Assembly: GCA_041657845.1 (NCBI GenBank)
Contig: JBBABD010000001.1
Coordinates: 1-64,000, forward strand
Direction of reading: 5' to 3'
Source: Parcubacteria group bacterium
Lineage (GTDB): Bacteria > Patescibacteriota > Minisyncoccia > Moranbacterales > JAKLHP01
Length of the DNA stretch: 64,000 bases
This document shows, piece by piece, positions 25,786 to 35,876 of this stretch (within the stretch, counting starts at the first letter, position 1; the number at the start of each line of letters is the position of its first letter). The notes beneath the pieces were generated by a model. It was not told the DNA's origin and made no database searches. It was given only the letters and a program-made list of their open reading frames with translations. The translations under genes and the position numbers were made by a program.

Positions 25786-26523
25786 ATGAATAGTGAAAAA
25801 ATATCTGTCGTCATCCCGTGTTTCAACGAGGAAAAAAACATCCAAAGCAATATCAAAAAAATATTCAAATACCTCGAGGGAAATTTCGAAAATTTCGAAA
25901 TAATAGCGGTAAATGACGGAAGCACCGATAAAACCATAGAGGAACTGAAAAATTTGCAAAACGAAATTCCGCTTGCCATAATGGACAATTACGAAAACGA
26001 AGGCAAGGGAAAAGTAGTATGCGACGGGATACTCAAAAGCAACAATAATATTGTGATGTTTTTAGATGCCGATTTGGCCATTCCCATTGAAGAGCTGGAA
26101 AAATTTATTGTCGAAATTAACAAGGGATATGACATAGCGATTGCTTCACGCTTTGTTCCTGGAGGAAAAGTGATCCAAAAAGTTCTCTGGTACCGCATAA
26201 TAATGGAAAAAGCTTTCAGAATCATTCGAACGATAATAATCAATAATTATAAGGTCCGAGATACTCAGTGCGGCTTTAAAGTATTCAGAAGAGATGCGGC
26301 TATGAAAATTTTTCCGCTTATGACTATCAAGCGCTTTGCTTTTGATTCGGAAATCATATTTCTAGCCGGAAAATATAAATTTAAAATAAAGGAGCTTCCA
26401 ATAACCCTTCAGAATCCGATCAGAAGCCATGTCAGAATATTTCGCGATCCTTTTAATATGCTTTGCGATCTTTTCAAGATAAGGATTAATGATGCAAAAA
26501 GAAAATATAAATTAAAAAAATAA
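25786..26523 (+). CDS. ALG5-like family 2 glycosyltransferase (polyprenyl-phosphate sugar synthase)
   Basis: 245-residue GT-A enzyme. Motifs: SVVIPCFNEEKNI, AVNDGSTDKTIEEL, VMFLDADLAIPIEEL (DAD metal site, ~86-99), RFVPGG, and DTQCGFKVFRRDAA, all typical of dolichyl-phosphate beta-glucosyltransferase relatives. It has no C-terminal TM pair. It probably makes a lipid-phosphate sugar used by GT-C enzymes. The next gene, a GT-C protein, starts at the base after its stop, so donor maker and user appear to be one transcription unit. Confidence 0.92.
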   Translation: MNSEKISVVIPCFNEEKNIQSNIKKIFKYLEGNFENFEIIAVNDGSTDKTIEELKNLQNEIPLAIMDNYENEGKGKVVCDGILKSNNNIVMFLDADLAIPIEELEKFIVEINKGYDIAIASRFVPGGKVIQKVLWYRIIMEKAFRIIRTIIINNYKVRDTQCGFKVFRRDAAMKIFPLMTIKRFAFDSEIIFLAGKYKFKIKELPITLQNPIRSHVRIFRDPFNMLCDLFKIRINDAKRKYKLKK

Positions 26524-28290
26524 ATGTTTTCTTTAGAAAAAATTAAAGAAAAAAAATGGGAATTAATCTTCGTTTTGTCCCTGATATTTTTGGGGATTTT
26601 TTTGCGTACTTTCCATTTTTCCAAATGGCTCCACTTCGAAATCGACCAGTCTTATGATTATTTGATGGTTTCTCCCGCAGTAGAAAAAGGGATTGGAAAT
26701 CTTCCGCTTCTAGGACCGACTGCCGGCGGCGGAAGAGCGCTCCGGCTCGGTCCGGCTTTCTATTATATGGAATATTTGAGCGCCAAAGTTTTCGGAAATA
26801 ACCCGACCGGGCATGCCATGCTCGTTCTGATCCTTTCTATTTTTTCTCTTCCAATATTTTATTTATTTTCCAGAAGATACTTTTCCAAAAACATTTCTAT
26901 CGGACTTCTGGCAATTTTTTCCACTTCGGTTTATATGGTTCTCTATTCCCGCTTTTCTTGGAGTCCGAACGTGCTTCCGTTTTTAACGCTTCTGACTTTT
27001 TACGCCTTGCTTCAAAGCGTCAGCGAGAAAGAAAAAAACAAAGACCGATGGTTTCTATTTTTCGCTTTTTTAATCGGAGTTTCGACTCAGATTCATTTCA
27101 ATTCATTTTTCATTATCCCGGCAGTAGCAATTATATTTTTACTGATTAAACGCCCTAAATTCAAATTGAAAACTTGGGGCTTGGCTATCGCAATATTTCT
27201 GTTCTTGTATTCTCCAGTGATTGTTAACGAAATAAAAACTGGCGGACAAGATATCGCTTTTTTTCAAGAAAAAATATCTGGGGAATCAAGCGATGAAACA
27301 ACCCAAGATCCAGGAAAGGATGACAAAAAATCCGGAGAAAAACTTTTTCAAAATTTCCGATATCACGCTTATGAATATTTTTTGATTATTAGCGGAAATG
27401 ACACAATTAACGGCAACCGGCCCAAGGGATATGATTTGGGACTCACTTGCAAAACTTGCAGCGACAAACTGCCCTGGAGAACATCCGGATTGATATTGTT
27501 CCTCTTTGGAACAATATTGCTTGCTTGCAAACTAACAAAAGAAAAAGATAGTGAAAGAAAAAATTTCTTGCTGATATCAGCTCTTTGGCTTGCGGCTTCA
27601 TTTCTTTATTTTTTCGCCATAACTTACGACGGACTTTATATTTATCCACGATTTTTCCTGGTCGTTGCGCCTCTGCCTTTTATTCTTCTCGGACTCATAT
27701 TTGAAAGCCTTGGCGCTGATAAAAACAGAATAAGCCTTCTGGCTTTTGCGGCTGCGATATTATTTTTGTCCTTTGCAAACACGCAAAAATTAAAAGATGA
27801 TTTCAGCCAGCTAAAAAATGCTCCCATCCAAGACAAGAAAGTGGAAAAAGAAGATGTTTTCCCTAATAATTATCGCGTCACGCAGGAGCAGCAGATTCTT
27901 ATCACGGATTATATCGCATCCGAATTCAAACAAAATAGTTATCCTGTTTACATAAAAACCATTCATGAATATGAACCGGCATTTTGGTATTATTTGGGAC
28001 AGAAGGGAATTTATTATTACGGAAAAATGAAACCCGAGACAGTTTATAAACAGGGAAATTATTTCTTGGTTCTCTATTCCTCCGACAGCAACAAGGAAAT
28101 AAAAGAATATGGGGACACTTTCAATATTGCCGAAGAAAAAGAATTCGGCGTCCTTACTGTTTTTCAGTTAAATCCGAAACCGGCATCTATCACCGGCGAA
28201 AGACAAAGCGATTCGAAAAGAGAAACACCCGTTCAAGCGCAACAAATTTCCAAGCTTCTAACCTGGAAAAAATTATTTTCAAAGCAATAA
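26524..28290 (+). CDS. GT-C glycosyltransferase, DQS/LLGP/LGPxYYY family, member 1
   Basis: 588 residues, about ten TM helices then a soluble extracytoplasmic C-terminus. The first outer loop reads HFEIDQSYDY (D41 in the GT-C catalytic position), LPLLGP (60-65) and LGPAFYYMEYLS (75-86). A later loop has EIKTGGQD. Homology to PMT/ArnT-type (GT39/83) enzymes is inferred from topology and the loop Asp. Three more genes here carry the same signature (29995, 34233, 36662). The tail includes RVTQEQQ and FQLNPKPASI, shared with the 29995 protein. Confidence 0.85.
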   Translation: MFSLEKIKEKKWELIFVLSLIFLGIFLRTFHFSKWLHFEIDQSYDYLMVSPAVEKGIGNLPLLGPTAGGGRALRLGPAFYYMEYLSAKVFGNNPTGHAMLVLILSIFSLPIFYLFSRRYFSKNISIGLLAIFSTSVYMVLYSRFSWSPNVLPFLTLLTFYALLQSVSEKEKNKDRWFLFFAFLIGVSTQIHFNSFFIIPAVAIIFLLIKRPKFKLKTWGLAIAIFLFLYSPVIVNEIKTGGQDIAFFQEKISGESSDETTQDPGKDDKKSGEKLFQNFRYHAYEYFLIISGNDTINGNRPKGYDLGLTCKTCSDKLPWRTSGLILFLFGTILLACKLTKEKDSERKNFLLISALWLAASFLYFFAITYDGLYIYPRFFLVVAPLPFILLGLIFESLGADKNRISLLAFAAAILFLSFANTQKLKDDFSQLKNAPIQDKKVEKEDVFPNNYRVTQEQQILITDYIASEFKQNSYPVYIKTIHEYEPAFWYYLGQKGIYYYGKMKPETVYKQGNYFLVLYSSDSNKEIKEYGDTFNIAEEKEFGVLTVFQLNPKPASITGERQSDSKRETPVQAQQISKLLTWKKLFSKQ

Positions 28291-28304
28291 ACTGTCTTGA
28301 ATCG

Positions 28305-29843
28305 CTATTTCTGATTTCCCCACCGATAAACCAGTACATCTCCCCTCACCTGAGGATTGCTGACTTTTGAAAAGTTTTTTTCGACATAATCGACAGCTTC
28401 ACTGGAAATATAAGTTTCGTCATTGGTGGAAATAATAAACCATCCGCTTGGATTTTGACTGGCAATGTCCTGGATCTCGGCAACTGATAATTTTTCCTTG
28501 GAAAGTTCTCCTCCAAAATCAAAAACTTTTACTTTCGCTCCGCTCCAATAATAGTTTCGAAAATTTCTGGTTATCAGCGCATCTCCATCTTTTTTGTATT
28601 TTTTGAAATAAGTGAAAATTTTTCGATAATTGGGGTTGCTGGACTGGGATGTTTGGTTATAAGTATTGTCGCTGGTTTCAAAAAAGTAAGCATAATTAGG
28701 AAGAATCAAAAGTGAAATAATAATGGTCGTGAGATAGGCTTTCTTTCCGTAATTTTTCAAGTTTTCTTTGAAAAATTCAGCGGCAAAATATATTCCCGAG
28801 GCAATAAGGATTATTCCGAAAGATTTTATGAAAAAGATATATTGATTTCCGACATTTCTTCCCCACAAAAAAATCGCGGAAAAAAGAACAACAAAGAAAG
28901 ACATTGCCAGAAAACTTCCTTCTTTTGACATTTTTTGCTTTTTGGAAATAAAATATATTCCCAAAATAATAAATATGAAAGCTAGGATTCCGTTGGTGTA
29001 ATCAGAAAGTGAAATTCTTGCGTATTCGAAGTGGCTGGTAAAGAAAGTCAATCCGGCTGTAAACGAAACTACTGTTTTGGGAATTGCAATAATAGCTCCA
29101 ATAATCCCTAAAATGCTTAGCCCGAAAATTACCGAATATTTGTTCAGGTGCGACTTGTTTTTGTTCCAATTCAAAACAGTCCAAAAAAGCAGGTAAAATC
29201 CGACTGCAAAAACGATATTGGCCGTGAGCTGGTGGGTCGCTAGGCTCAAAATTCCCACAGCAAGAGCGGGAATTAGGTATAGTGGGTTAATATCCCATTT
29301 TTCACTAATCTTCTTCAGAAAACCGATTTTGCCCTTATAATTGCTCTCCAGGAAACGAAATAAAAGCCAAGAGAGAGCGAGATAAACCGGCAAAAACATT
29401 GCGTACATCCGAAGTTTCCTATCAAACTCAATTCCGGAAGTACTGATAGCGAAAAGAAAAGCGCCAATTAGGCCTATCATCTTCTTTTTGGTAAAATCGG
29501 TTGCCACAAAATAAATTAGAGCTATTGTTAAGATTCCCCATAAAACGCTTATTGTTCGCGCCGTACTTTCCGTTGGAGGGAGAAAATTAAAAAGCTCGGC
29601 CACCTGCCATTTATATACTCCAGCGCGCTCATCTCTAGCTTGAAAAACGTTATCGGCATTCACTTTTTCAAAATTAAAATCCCAATTTTGCCAAATACCG
29701 GTTTTGAAATAAGCATAGGAAGAATTTATGTCCAAAAATTCATCTGCCACGAAAGAATTATTTCCCAACTTATAGAATCGGAGAAACGCTCCGAGCAGAA
29801 TTATAATTATCAGCGCTGTGTAAATATTTTTTCTAGAAAACAT
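28305..29843 (-). CDS. GT-C (GT39/GT83-like) membrane glycosyltransferase
   Basis: 512-residue polytopic protein. The first outer loop contains SFVADEFLDINSSYAYFKTG, with the D34-E35 pair characteristic of PMT/ArnT-like lipid-linked sugar transferases, and the motif RKLRMYAMFLPVYLALSW follows. The C-terminal ~110 residues are soluble (YFKKYKKDGDALITRNFRNYYW), probably extracytoplasmic. It differs from the DQS family, so acceptor may differ. It converges with the gene at 26524-28290 (14-bp gap) and is followed upstream by a word-repeat spacer. Confidence 0.85.
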   Translation of the reverse strand: MFSRKNIYTALIIIILLGAFLRFYKLGNNSFVADEFLDINSSYAYFKTGIWQNWDFNFEKVNADNVFQARDERAGVYKWQVAELFNFLPPTESTARTISVLWGILTIALIYFVATDFTKKKMIGLIGAFLFAISTSGIEFDRKLRMYAMFLPVYLALSWLLFRFLESNYKGKIGFLKKISEKWDINPLYLIPALAVGILSLATHQLTANIVFAVGFYLLFWTVLNWNKNKSHLNKYSVIFGLSILGIIGAIIAIPKTVVSFTAGLTFFTSHFEYARISLSDYTNGILAFIFIILGIYFISKKQKMSKEGSFLAMSFFVVLFSAIFLWGRNVGNQYIFFIKSFGIILIASGIYFAAEFFKENLKNYGKKAYLTTIIISLLILPNYAYFFETSDNTYNQTSQSSNPNYRKIFTYFKKYKKDGDALITRNFRNYYWSGAKVKVFDFGGELSKEKLSVAEIQDIASQNPSGWFIISTNDETYISSEAVDYVEKNFSKVSNPQVRGDVLVYRWGNQK

Positions 29844-29857
29844 ATGAGCAAATTTAC

Positions 29858-29994
29858 AATTTTCAATTTACAATTTTCAAACAATTTTCAATTTCCCAAT
29901 TAATTAATTTTCAAACATTTGGAAATTTAGTCATTGTTTCGCCAGCCGGCGAATTCATTGTAAATTGATCATTGTTCATTGAAAATTATAAAGA
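29858..29994. repeat. Word-repeat spacer with inverted halves
   Basis: The left half iterates CAATTTTCAATTTACAATTTT; the right half carries ATTGTAAATTGATCATTG-type words, the inverse. A 12-bp perfect inverted pair is TCAATTTACAAT (29863-29874) and ATTGTAAATTGA (29957-29968). In the centre TTCGCC-AGCC-GGCGAA (29938-29953) forms a hairpin. No gene is seen. Confidence 0.8.
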
Positions 29995-31773
29995 TTATTC
30001 TTCTTCCTCATCTTCACTTCCTGTGCTGTCGAATATTTCCTGCCAAGTATAGCGTTTTGGAACGCCTGCAGCGCTTTTGGATCCGCCAGAGTCTTCGAAT
30101 ATTTCTTCTTCCGCATTTATCGCTTCCGGCTTGGGAGCAAGCTGAATTACCATCAAAGTTCCGAACTGTTTTTTGTTTACATAATCGTAGGAGATAGAAT
30201 AATCTTCCAAATGGCCTTCCAAATTGGAATCGGTTGGATAAACCAGAAAATAATTTCCATTTCTATAGACAGTATGGCCGTTAACCGCGTCCCTGAAATC
30301 GCTTTCCGGAATATCTCTCTGGCTCAGATCAAAAAGCAAAGACCTTCGATAAAAAGAACTGCTGTTGAGATATACTGGATATTTATTTTTTTGATAAAAA
30401 CTTTCAATATAATTCGTTATCATATACTGCTGTTCCATTGTCACTCGCTGTCTTTCCTTCAAAATTCTGTCAGCGGAAACTTTTACCGTTTTATAGGGAG
30501 CATTTTTGAGTTCAGTAAATCTTAAATATGTCCTGTATAAGCTTGACGCAGAAAATCCCAATATAACAATTAATGCAACTGCGACAGCGATTCTTTGGGG
30601 AAAAATTTTCCCGATAAAATCTAATGTGAATCCCAAAAATATGAAAGGCAAAGCAGAAACCAGAAGCCAGAAGCGGGGAGAAATATCAAATGCTAAAGGC
30701 GTGAAAAGTCCAAATACGGCAATAAACCAGAGAGAAATCAGAACAATAAAGTCTTTTTTTCTTAAGTCCTTTTCAAAAACTAAGTTCTTAAGCATCAGCA
30801 AAAGACCCGAGGAAAATAATATAGCTGCCACTATTCCATATGGAAGTTCTTTTTTACATCCTTGGTCGCATAGAATATTCAGATTGGGATTCCGAAGAAC
30901 GCGAGGGAGTTCGGAATTCTGAGAGCTGAGAATGAGAAAATGTCCGACAGAATTTTCGCTGTAATTCTTGACTATTTTCGCAAGAAGGCTTTTTTCGCTT
31001 TTTCCCTCCGTTTTTCCTGAAACAACTTCCTTAAATTCTTTGAAATTATCTCCTCCGGTTTTTATTTCATTCAAAATCACCGGGAAATTCATAAGCAGTA
31101 TAATACCAATCGCTCCGGTCCAATAAGCCCACTTTATTTTCGGCCTTTTGATGATCAGAAACGCCGCCGTGATGACCGGAAAAGAAACATAAGCCAAAAA
31201 ATGAAGCTGGGTGGCGACTGATATGAAAAAAGCCGCCGCCAAAAGCCACTTTCCTTTGTTCTTTTCTTCCCTATCGACTGCTCTAAGCAATGAATAGATT
31301 GCAAGAATAGTGAATAATGGAAGCGGATTTGGATTCCAGCTGAAACGGGAATACATTACTAGAAATAGCGAGGTTGAAAACAAAAGAAGCAGGCCGATGG
31401 AAGTCCATTTATTAAAATACCTTCTGACTAAAATATAGAAAGCGGGAATAGCCAAAATTCCGAATATCATTATTATGGTTGCTATCCCAGAAGGAGTATT
31501 TCCAAAAACTAGTGAGCTTAAATATTTGAAGTAATAAAAAACCGGTCCAAGCCTTAAAAACGATCCAGCCGCTTTCGGTCCCAAAAGAGGCAACGCTCCC
31601 GGCCCTTCTTTGATTGCCAAGTCGATTACTTTGGCATCGCGCGACTGATCCAACTCAAAATGAAGCCAATCGGAAAAATGATAGAAACGCAGAAACGCGC
31701 CTAGCAAAAGTACGACCAAAAAAACGATATAAAAGTACCTTTTCTTGAAAGAATTGAAAGCTTTATTTTTCAT
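29995..31773 (-). CDS. GT-C glycosyltransferase, DQS/LLGP/LGPxYYY family, member 2
   Basis: 592 residues, N-terminal TM helix then HFELDQSRDAKVID (D42), LPLLGP (61-66), LGPVFYYFKYLS (75-86) and NEIKTGGDN in a later loop. About ten TM helices; soluble C-terminus ending in an acidic STGSEDEEEE tail. It is closer to member 1 than to the others (shared RFSWNPN, QRVTMEQQ, FGTLMVIQLAPKPEAI). It stands on the opposite strand, which argues for shuffling after duplication. Confidence 0.86.
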   Translation of the reverse strand: MKNKAFNSFKKRYFYIVFLVVLLLGAFLRFYHFSDWLHFELDQSRDAKVIDLAIKEGPGALPLLGPKAAGSFLRLGPVFYYFKYLSSLVFGNTPSGIATIIMIFGILAIPAFYILVRRYFNKWTSIGLLLLFSTSLFLVMYSRFSWNPNPLPLFTILAIYSLLRAVDREEKNKGKWLLAAAFFISVATQLHFLAYVSFPVITAAFLIIKRPKIKWAYWTGAIGIILLMNFPVILNEIKTGGDNFKEFKEVVSGKTEGKSEKSLLAKIVKNYSENSVGHFLILSSQNSELPRVLRNPNLNILCDQGCKKELPYGIVAAILFSSGLLLMLKNLVFEKDLRKKDFIVLISLWFIAVFGLFTPLAFDISPRFWLLVSALPFIFLGFTLDFIGKIFPQRIAVAVALIVILGFSASSLYRTYLRFTELKNAPYKTVKVSADRILKERQRVTMEQQYMITNYIESFYQKNKYPVYLNSSSFYRRSLLFDLSQRDIPESDFRDAVNGHTVYRNGNYFLVYPTDSNLEGHLEDYSISYDYVNKKQFGTLMVIQLAPKPEAINAEEEIFEDSGGSKSAAGVPKRYTWQEIFDSTGSEDEEEE

Positions 31774-31859
31774 AAATTTGCCTGTATAATTGTTTTGTAG
31801 GCTATTTTAAATATTAGGCTATTTTTAACATTTTAGCAATAACCAAATATATCAAAAAA

Positions 31860-34211
31860 ATGAACTATTCAAAAATTAAAAAAATTCTCAATCTGGAAAA
31901 TTCCTTGCTTCTTTTCATTTCGATTGTTTCAGCCATAAATACTTTCTTATATGTTTATTTTAAGCTTCATAAAGCCAACCTTTTCGACTCAATCGGCGAT
32001 GGAAAAATTGGTTTCATTTATTTTTTCATTATTATTTCTTCTCTGGCCGTTTTGGCTTATGTCTTTAGGAATCCGGCTGGAACTGCCTATACAGTCAAAA
32101 AGTTTCTTCTGACTTTCCTGCCTATGGAATCGATTTTGATTTATGGATATCTGTTTAATAAAATCGGCTATGACAAAACGATTTTCAATTATACATTGAG
32201 ACCCTTCATAGGAATTTATCTTGCATTTGCCGGTTTTTATTTTCTTTTTAAATATAAAAAATACAAAAAAATAAAGGATTTTTTCAAAGATTTCAGGGAA
32301 GAAAAAAATGAAGAAATTGCCGTTTCGCCAAAAGACATTTCTTTCCGGGGAAAAATTATTTTCTGGTTTAAAAAAAGAGGGATTCTGGCGACATTAATAA
32401 TCCTTTCTGTAATAGCCTTGAATTTGGGATTTGGAAGCTATCACCTAGCCAAATTTGCCGCTGTTGATGAACCGCTTTGGACGCATGATCGGATTCCCAA
32501 ATTTTGGACCAATGTGCTGGATGGAGAATTCAATAAAACAATGGTCAGTGACAAGCCGGGAATAACCGTGGCCATAATTTCAGGCGCTGCTATGAATTGG
32601 ACAAACCCGACTTATTACAAAAGTTCGAGCTGGGACGGAAATGCTCTGGAGGAATATTTAGGGCTAGAGAATCTTAATTTTAATCTCAGGTTTCCCATCC
32701 TTTTCTTCAATTGCCTGATGCTTTTGGTCTTTTATTTTTTCATCAAAAAATTATTAGGAAAAACTGTTGCGCTTATTTCTTTTATTTTGATCGGGCTTTC
32801 TCCTTTGCTTCTGGGAATTTCCACCATCGTCAATCCGGACAGTCTTCTTTGGATTTTCGCTCCCCTTTCTTTAATCGCTTATCTTGATTATCTCAAAGAG
32901 CACAGGAATAAATATTTGTACTGGACAGGAATATTTTTGGGTCTGGCCGTTCTGACAAAATATGTGGCTAACATTCTCTATGTTTTTTTCTTTGGAATGA
33001 TTTTTCTGGAATATATCGTAAATAAAGTAAAATATGAGAAAACGAGCATTGCCGAATATTTTAAAAAAACTTTTGCCGATTATTTTGCGATAGTTTTTTT
33101 CTCTCTTCTGACTTTTTCCCTACTTCTTCCAGCTGCTTGGGTTGATGTTAACAGGGTTTTGGAAGGAACTATTCTTTCCAAAGCTTTCACTTCAATCTGG
33201 CCATTATTTCTTTGCATTATCGGGCTTGTTCTGGCTGACATATTTATATTCAAAAATAAAATAATCGCTCCCGTTCTTGATTTTCTTTCTAAATATAAAT
33301 CATTTTTTGTTATCGCCATCAATTTGATATTTGCCATCCTGACAATAGCAACCATTGCTAACACTTATTCTGGAATGAGGTTATACGATTTGGAATCCAT
33401 TTTGGCCTCACCCAAATCTTCCAAAAGTTTCGGAGGATTTTTGGGACTTATGCTGGCTAATTTTTATTCGCTGATTTTCGGCCTCACTCCTCTAGCTTTT
33501 CTGGCTCTGCTTTTTTCTACTATAACCAACATCTTTCCCAAGAAAAAAAATGCTAAGGAAACTGCAACTTGGTTCACGTACATCATTCTTTTCATTATTT
33601 TTTATTATTTAGCTTCTACCGCCGAAGGAGTAAGCGCTACTGTCAGATATCAAATACTCCTCTATCCCCTAGCGATGATTCTTTCCGCTATCGGAATTTA
33701 TCAATTTGTAAATATCGAAAAGATTAAAAAACATCTAGTTCTCGGTTTTGTTTATCTGGGAATTTCAATCATTAGCCTGTACAACCTTAATTCAATTCGA
33801 CCTTTTTATTTCAGCTATGCGTCCGACCTCTTGCCCAATCAATATGTTTTAAATCTCAAAGATATGGGGGATGGAAGCTATGAAGCAGCTGATTATCTCA
33901 ATAAATTGCCTAATGCCCAAGAATTAACCGTTTGGACTGACAAAAGAGGCGTCTGTTCTTTTTTTACGGGAACTTGCAAAAGCGGATTTGATTCGAAAAC
34001 TTTGAATGAAAATATCGACTATTTCGTGGTTTCATCTGGACGAGAATCAAGAACTGGGAAAATGACAGCCGGAAGAGCGCAAAACGGAGAAAAGGCAATC
34101 ATACAATTAGGACAGTTATATAATCAAAAAAACTACGACTACAAATTGGAAATCGGAGGAAGGCCCGACAATTTTGTTAAAATTGTATCAACAAAGAATA
34201 TAAAGGAATAA
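31860..34211 (+). CDS. Large GT-C (GT39-like) membrane glycosyltransferase
   Basis: 783 residues. Residues 1-180 form an extra N-terminal membrane domain (~4 TM helices) and a basic linker; the GT-C core starts with FAAVDEPLWTHDRIPKFW (D203-E204) and VSDKPGITVAII (229-240), the PMT-like catalytic loop. The C-terminal ~130 residues are soluble. The N-terminal extension is unusual for the family. It starts a plus-strand run of GT-C, GT-C, phosphoesterase, GT-C with short gaps, probably an operon. Confidence 0.85.
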   Translation: MNYSKIKKILNLENSLLLFISIVSAINTFLYVYFKLHKANLFDSIGDGKIGFIYFFIIISSLAVLAYVFRNPAGTAYTVKKFLLTFLPMESILIYGYLFNKIGYDKTIFNYTLRPFIGIYLAFAGFYFLFKYKKYKKIKDFFKDFREEKNEEIAVSPKDISFRGKIIFWFKKRGILATLIILSVIALNLGFGSYHLAKFAAVDEPLWTHDRIPKFWTNVLDGEFNKTMVSDKPGITVAIISGAAMNWTNPTYYKSSSWDGNALEEYLGLENLNFNLRFPILFFNCLMLLVFYFFIKKLLGKTVALISFILIGLSPLLLGISTIVNPDSLLWIFAPLSLIAYLDYLKEHRNKYLYWTGIFLGLAVLTKYVANILYVFFFGMIFLEYIVNKVKYEKTSIAEYFKKTFADYFAIVFFSLLTFSLLLPAAWVDVNRVLEGTILSKAFTSIWPLFLCIIGLVLADIFIFKNKIIAPVLDFLSKYKSFFVIAINLIFAILTIATIANTYSGMRLYDLESILASPKSSKSFGGFLGLMLANFYSLIFGLTPLAFLALLFSTITNIFPKKKNAKETATWFTYIILFIIFYYLASTAEGVSATVRYQILLYPLAMILSAIGIYQFVNIEKIKKHLVLGFVYLGISIISLYNLNSIRPFYFSYASDLLPNQYVLNLKDMGDGSYEAADYLNKLPNAQELTVWTDKRGVCSFFTGTCKSGFDSKTLNENIDYFVVSSGRESRTGKMTAGRAQNGEKAIIQLGQLYNQKNYDYKLEIGGRPDNFVKIVSTKNIKE

Positions 34212-34232
34212 ATAATAATTCATAACATTTTT

Positions 34233-35867
34233 ATGCCAAATCTCAAAGACTCGATCAAAAAAAACAAAAAAACTATAATCATATTGGCTATTATACTTTT
34301 CGCAGGGATATTTTTGCGAACCTATAAATTTCACGATTGGCTGAGATTTAGCAAGGATCAATCCAGAGACGCGCGGATAATCAGTAATGCTGCTTTGCGA
34401 GGAGATCACCTCCCATATCTGGGACCGAACGCCGGAACGACAAAATTCCGATTGGGACCAATCTACTATTATTTTTCCTACGCTTCAGAAAAAATATTCG
34501 GAGTCTACCCTGACAAAATGGCCTACCCCAGTGTTTTCTTTTCAATTCTTTCTATTCCTCTTCTGTATTTTTTCCTCAAGGAATTTTTCAACAGGAAAAT
34601 ATCCCTAGCAATGACGGCGCTAATGAGTGTTTCCTATTTTATGATAATAAATTCCCGCTTTTCTTCCAATCCAAACCTCATCACTTTTTTCGCCCTCCTC
34701 TATTTTTATGGATTACTTAAAATACTAAATGATCCAAAAGGAAAATACGCTCTTTTTTGGAGCGCGCTTGCCGGAATAGGAATAGGGGTTAGCATTCAAC
34801 TTCATACTACTCTTTTAATAACAATGCCAATAATGACAATCTGTATTTTTGCTTACCTGTTTTTTAAAGAAAAATCCATAAAATCTTCGGCCATTTGGAA
34901 AAGTTTGCTGGCTGTTATTTTATTTTCCTTAATCCTCAACACTAGCCAGATATATTCTGAAATCGATTCGCACGGAAGCAACACGAAACTTTTCTTCAAA
35001 GGATTTGCTAAGAGTTCCGAAAAGGACAGCAACCTCGCAAAAAGTGTTTTTCTTATCGCATCCTGCCAGATCCAAGCTAATACTCATATAATTTCTTCCT
35101 TTCAGGATGACATAAATTGCGAAAATGTTTTCAGATCACCCGACCCAAAAACGGAAAACCAAGTTTTATACTATTTCGGAATGGCTATAACTATTCTCTT
35201 TTCTCTGATTGGATATTTCCTTCTTTGGAAGCGTTTCAGAAGAGAAAAGGATGCAAAAAAGAAAAACTTTCTCGGATTAGTTATCCTGTTTAATTTTCTT
35301 TCATTTATAATATTGATTCCGATTGCCAACATCATATTCGTCGGATATTTCATCAATCTATTTTTTATTCCTCTTGTTCTTCTGGGTATTTTTATTGAAG
35401 AATCGCAAAATAAATTCGGAAAAATTGGAGTTAATATTGCAATATTGGCAGTTACTCTTCTTATTGCTTCTTCTCTGGTGAGAGATGGATTTGCAGCTGA
35501 TAGATACGCAAAGGGACTGGAAAATAATTCCAAAAACAGTACCCTAGGAGAAGTAGAACTGATGCGCGATTATATATTCTCTAGTTTGAACGGTTATAAT
35601 CATTTTTATTTTTCCGGACACGGCAACGCTCTTACCAGTCGATTTTTCGCTCCCATTGAATATTTTTCCAAAGAAGCCGGCATAAAAATAGAAGGAACCT
35701 CTCTGGATTCGTCCCGCGATGATAGAAAAATCGACAAGAACGCTCCGATATTTTACATTGAAGAAAATAGCGTTGGAAACAACAAACTGGGACAAATAAG
35801 AGAAGGACACGTTATAATTTCCAGCCAAAAATTCTCCAGCCAGACTATTTTAATTCTAAAACACTAA
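34233..35867 (+). CDS. GT-C glycosyltransferase, DQS/LLGP/LGPxYYY family, member 3
   Basis: 544 residues with RFSKDQSRDARIIS (D42), LPYLGP (60-65), LGPIYYYFSYAS (74-85). The later loop reads SEIDSHGSN in place of EIKTGG, so that element is diverged here. About ten TM helices, then a soluble C-terminus with IFYIEENS. It lies 21 bp after the 783-residue GT-C gene and 9 bp before the phosphoesterase gene. Confidence 0.85.
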   Translation: MPNLKDSIKKNKKTIIILAIILFAGIFLRTYKFHDWLRFSKDQSRDARIISNAALRGDHLPYLGPNAGTTKFRLGPIYYYFSYASEKIFGVYPDKMAYPSVFFSILSIPLLYFFLKEFFNRKISLAMTALMSVSYFMIINSRFSSNPNLITFFALLYFYGLLKILNDPKGKYALFWSALAGIGIGVSIQLHTTLLITMPIMTICIFAYLFFKEKSIKSSAIWKSLLAVILFSLILNTSQIYSEIDSHGSNTKLFFKGFAKSSEKDSNLAKSVFLIASCQIQANTHIISSFQDDINCENVFRSPDPKTENQVLYYFGMAITILFSLIGYFLLWKRFRREKDAKKKNFLGLVILFNFLSFIILIPIANIIFVGYFINLFFIPLVLLGIFIEESQNKFGKIGVNIAILAVTLLIASSLVRDGFAADRYAKGLENNSKNSTLGEVELMRDYIFSSLNGYNHFYFSGHGNALTSRFFAPIEYFSKEAGIKIEGTSLDSSRDDRKIDKNAPIFYIEENSVGNNKLGQIREGHVIISSQKFSSQTILILKH

Positions 35868-35876
35868 AAAATCCTT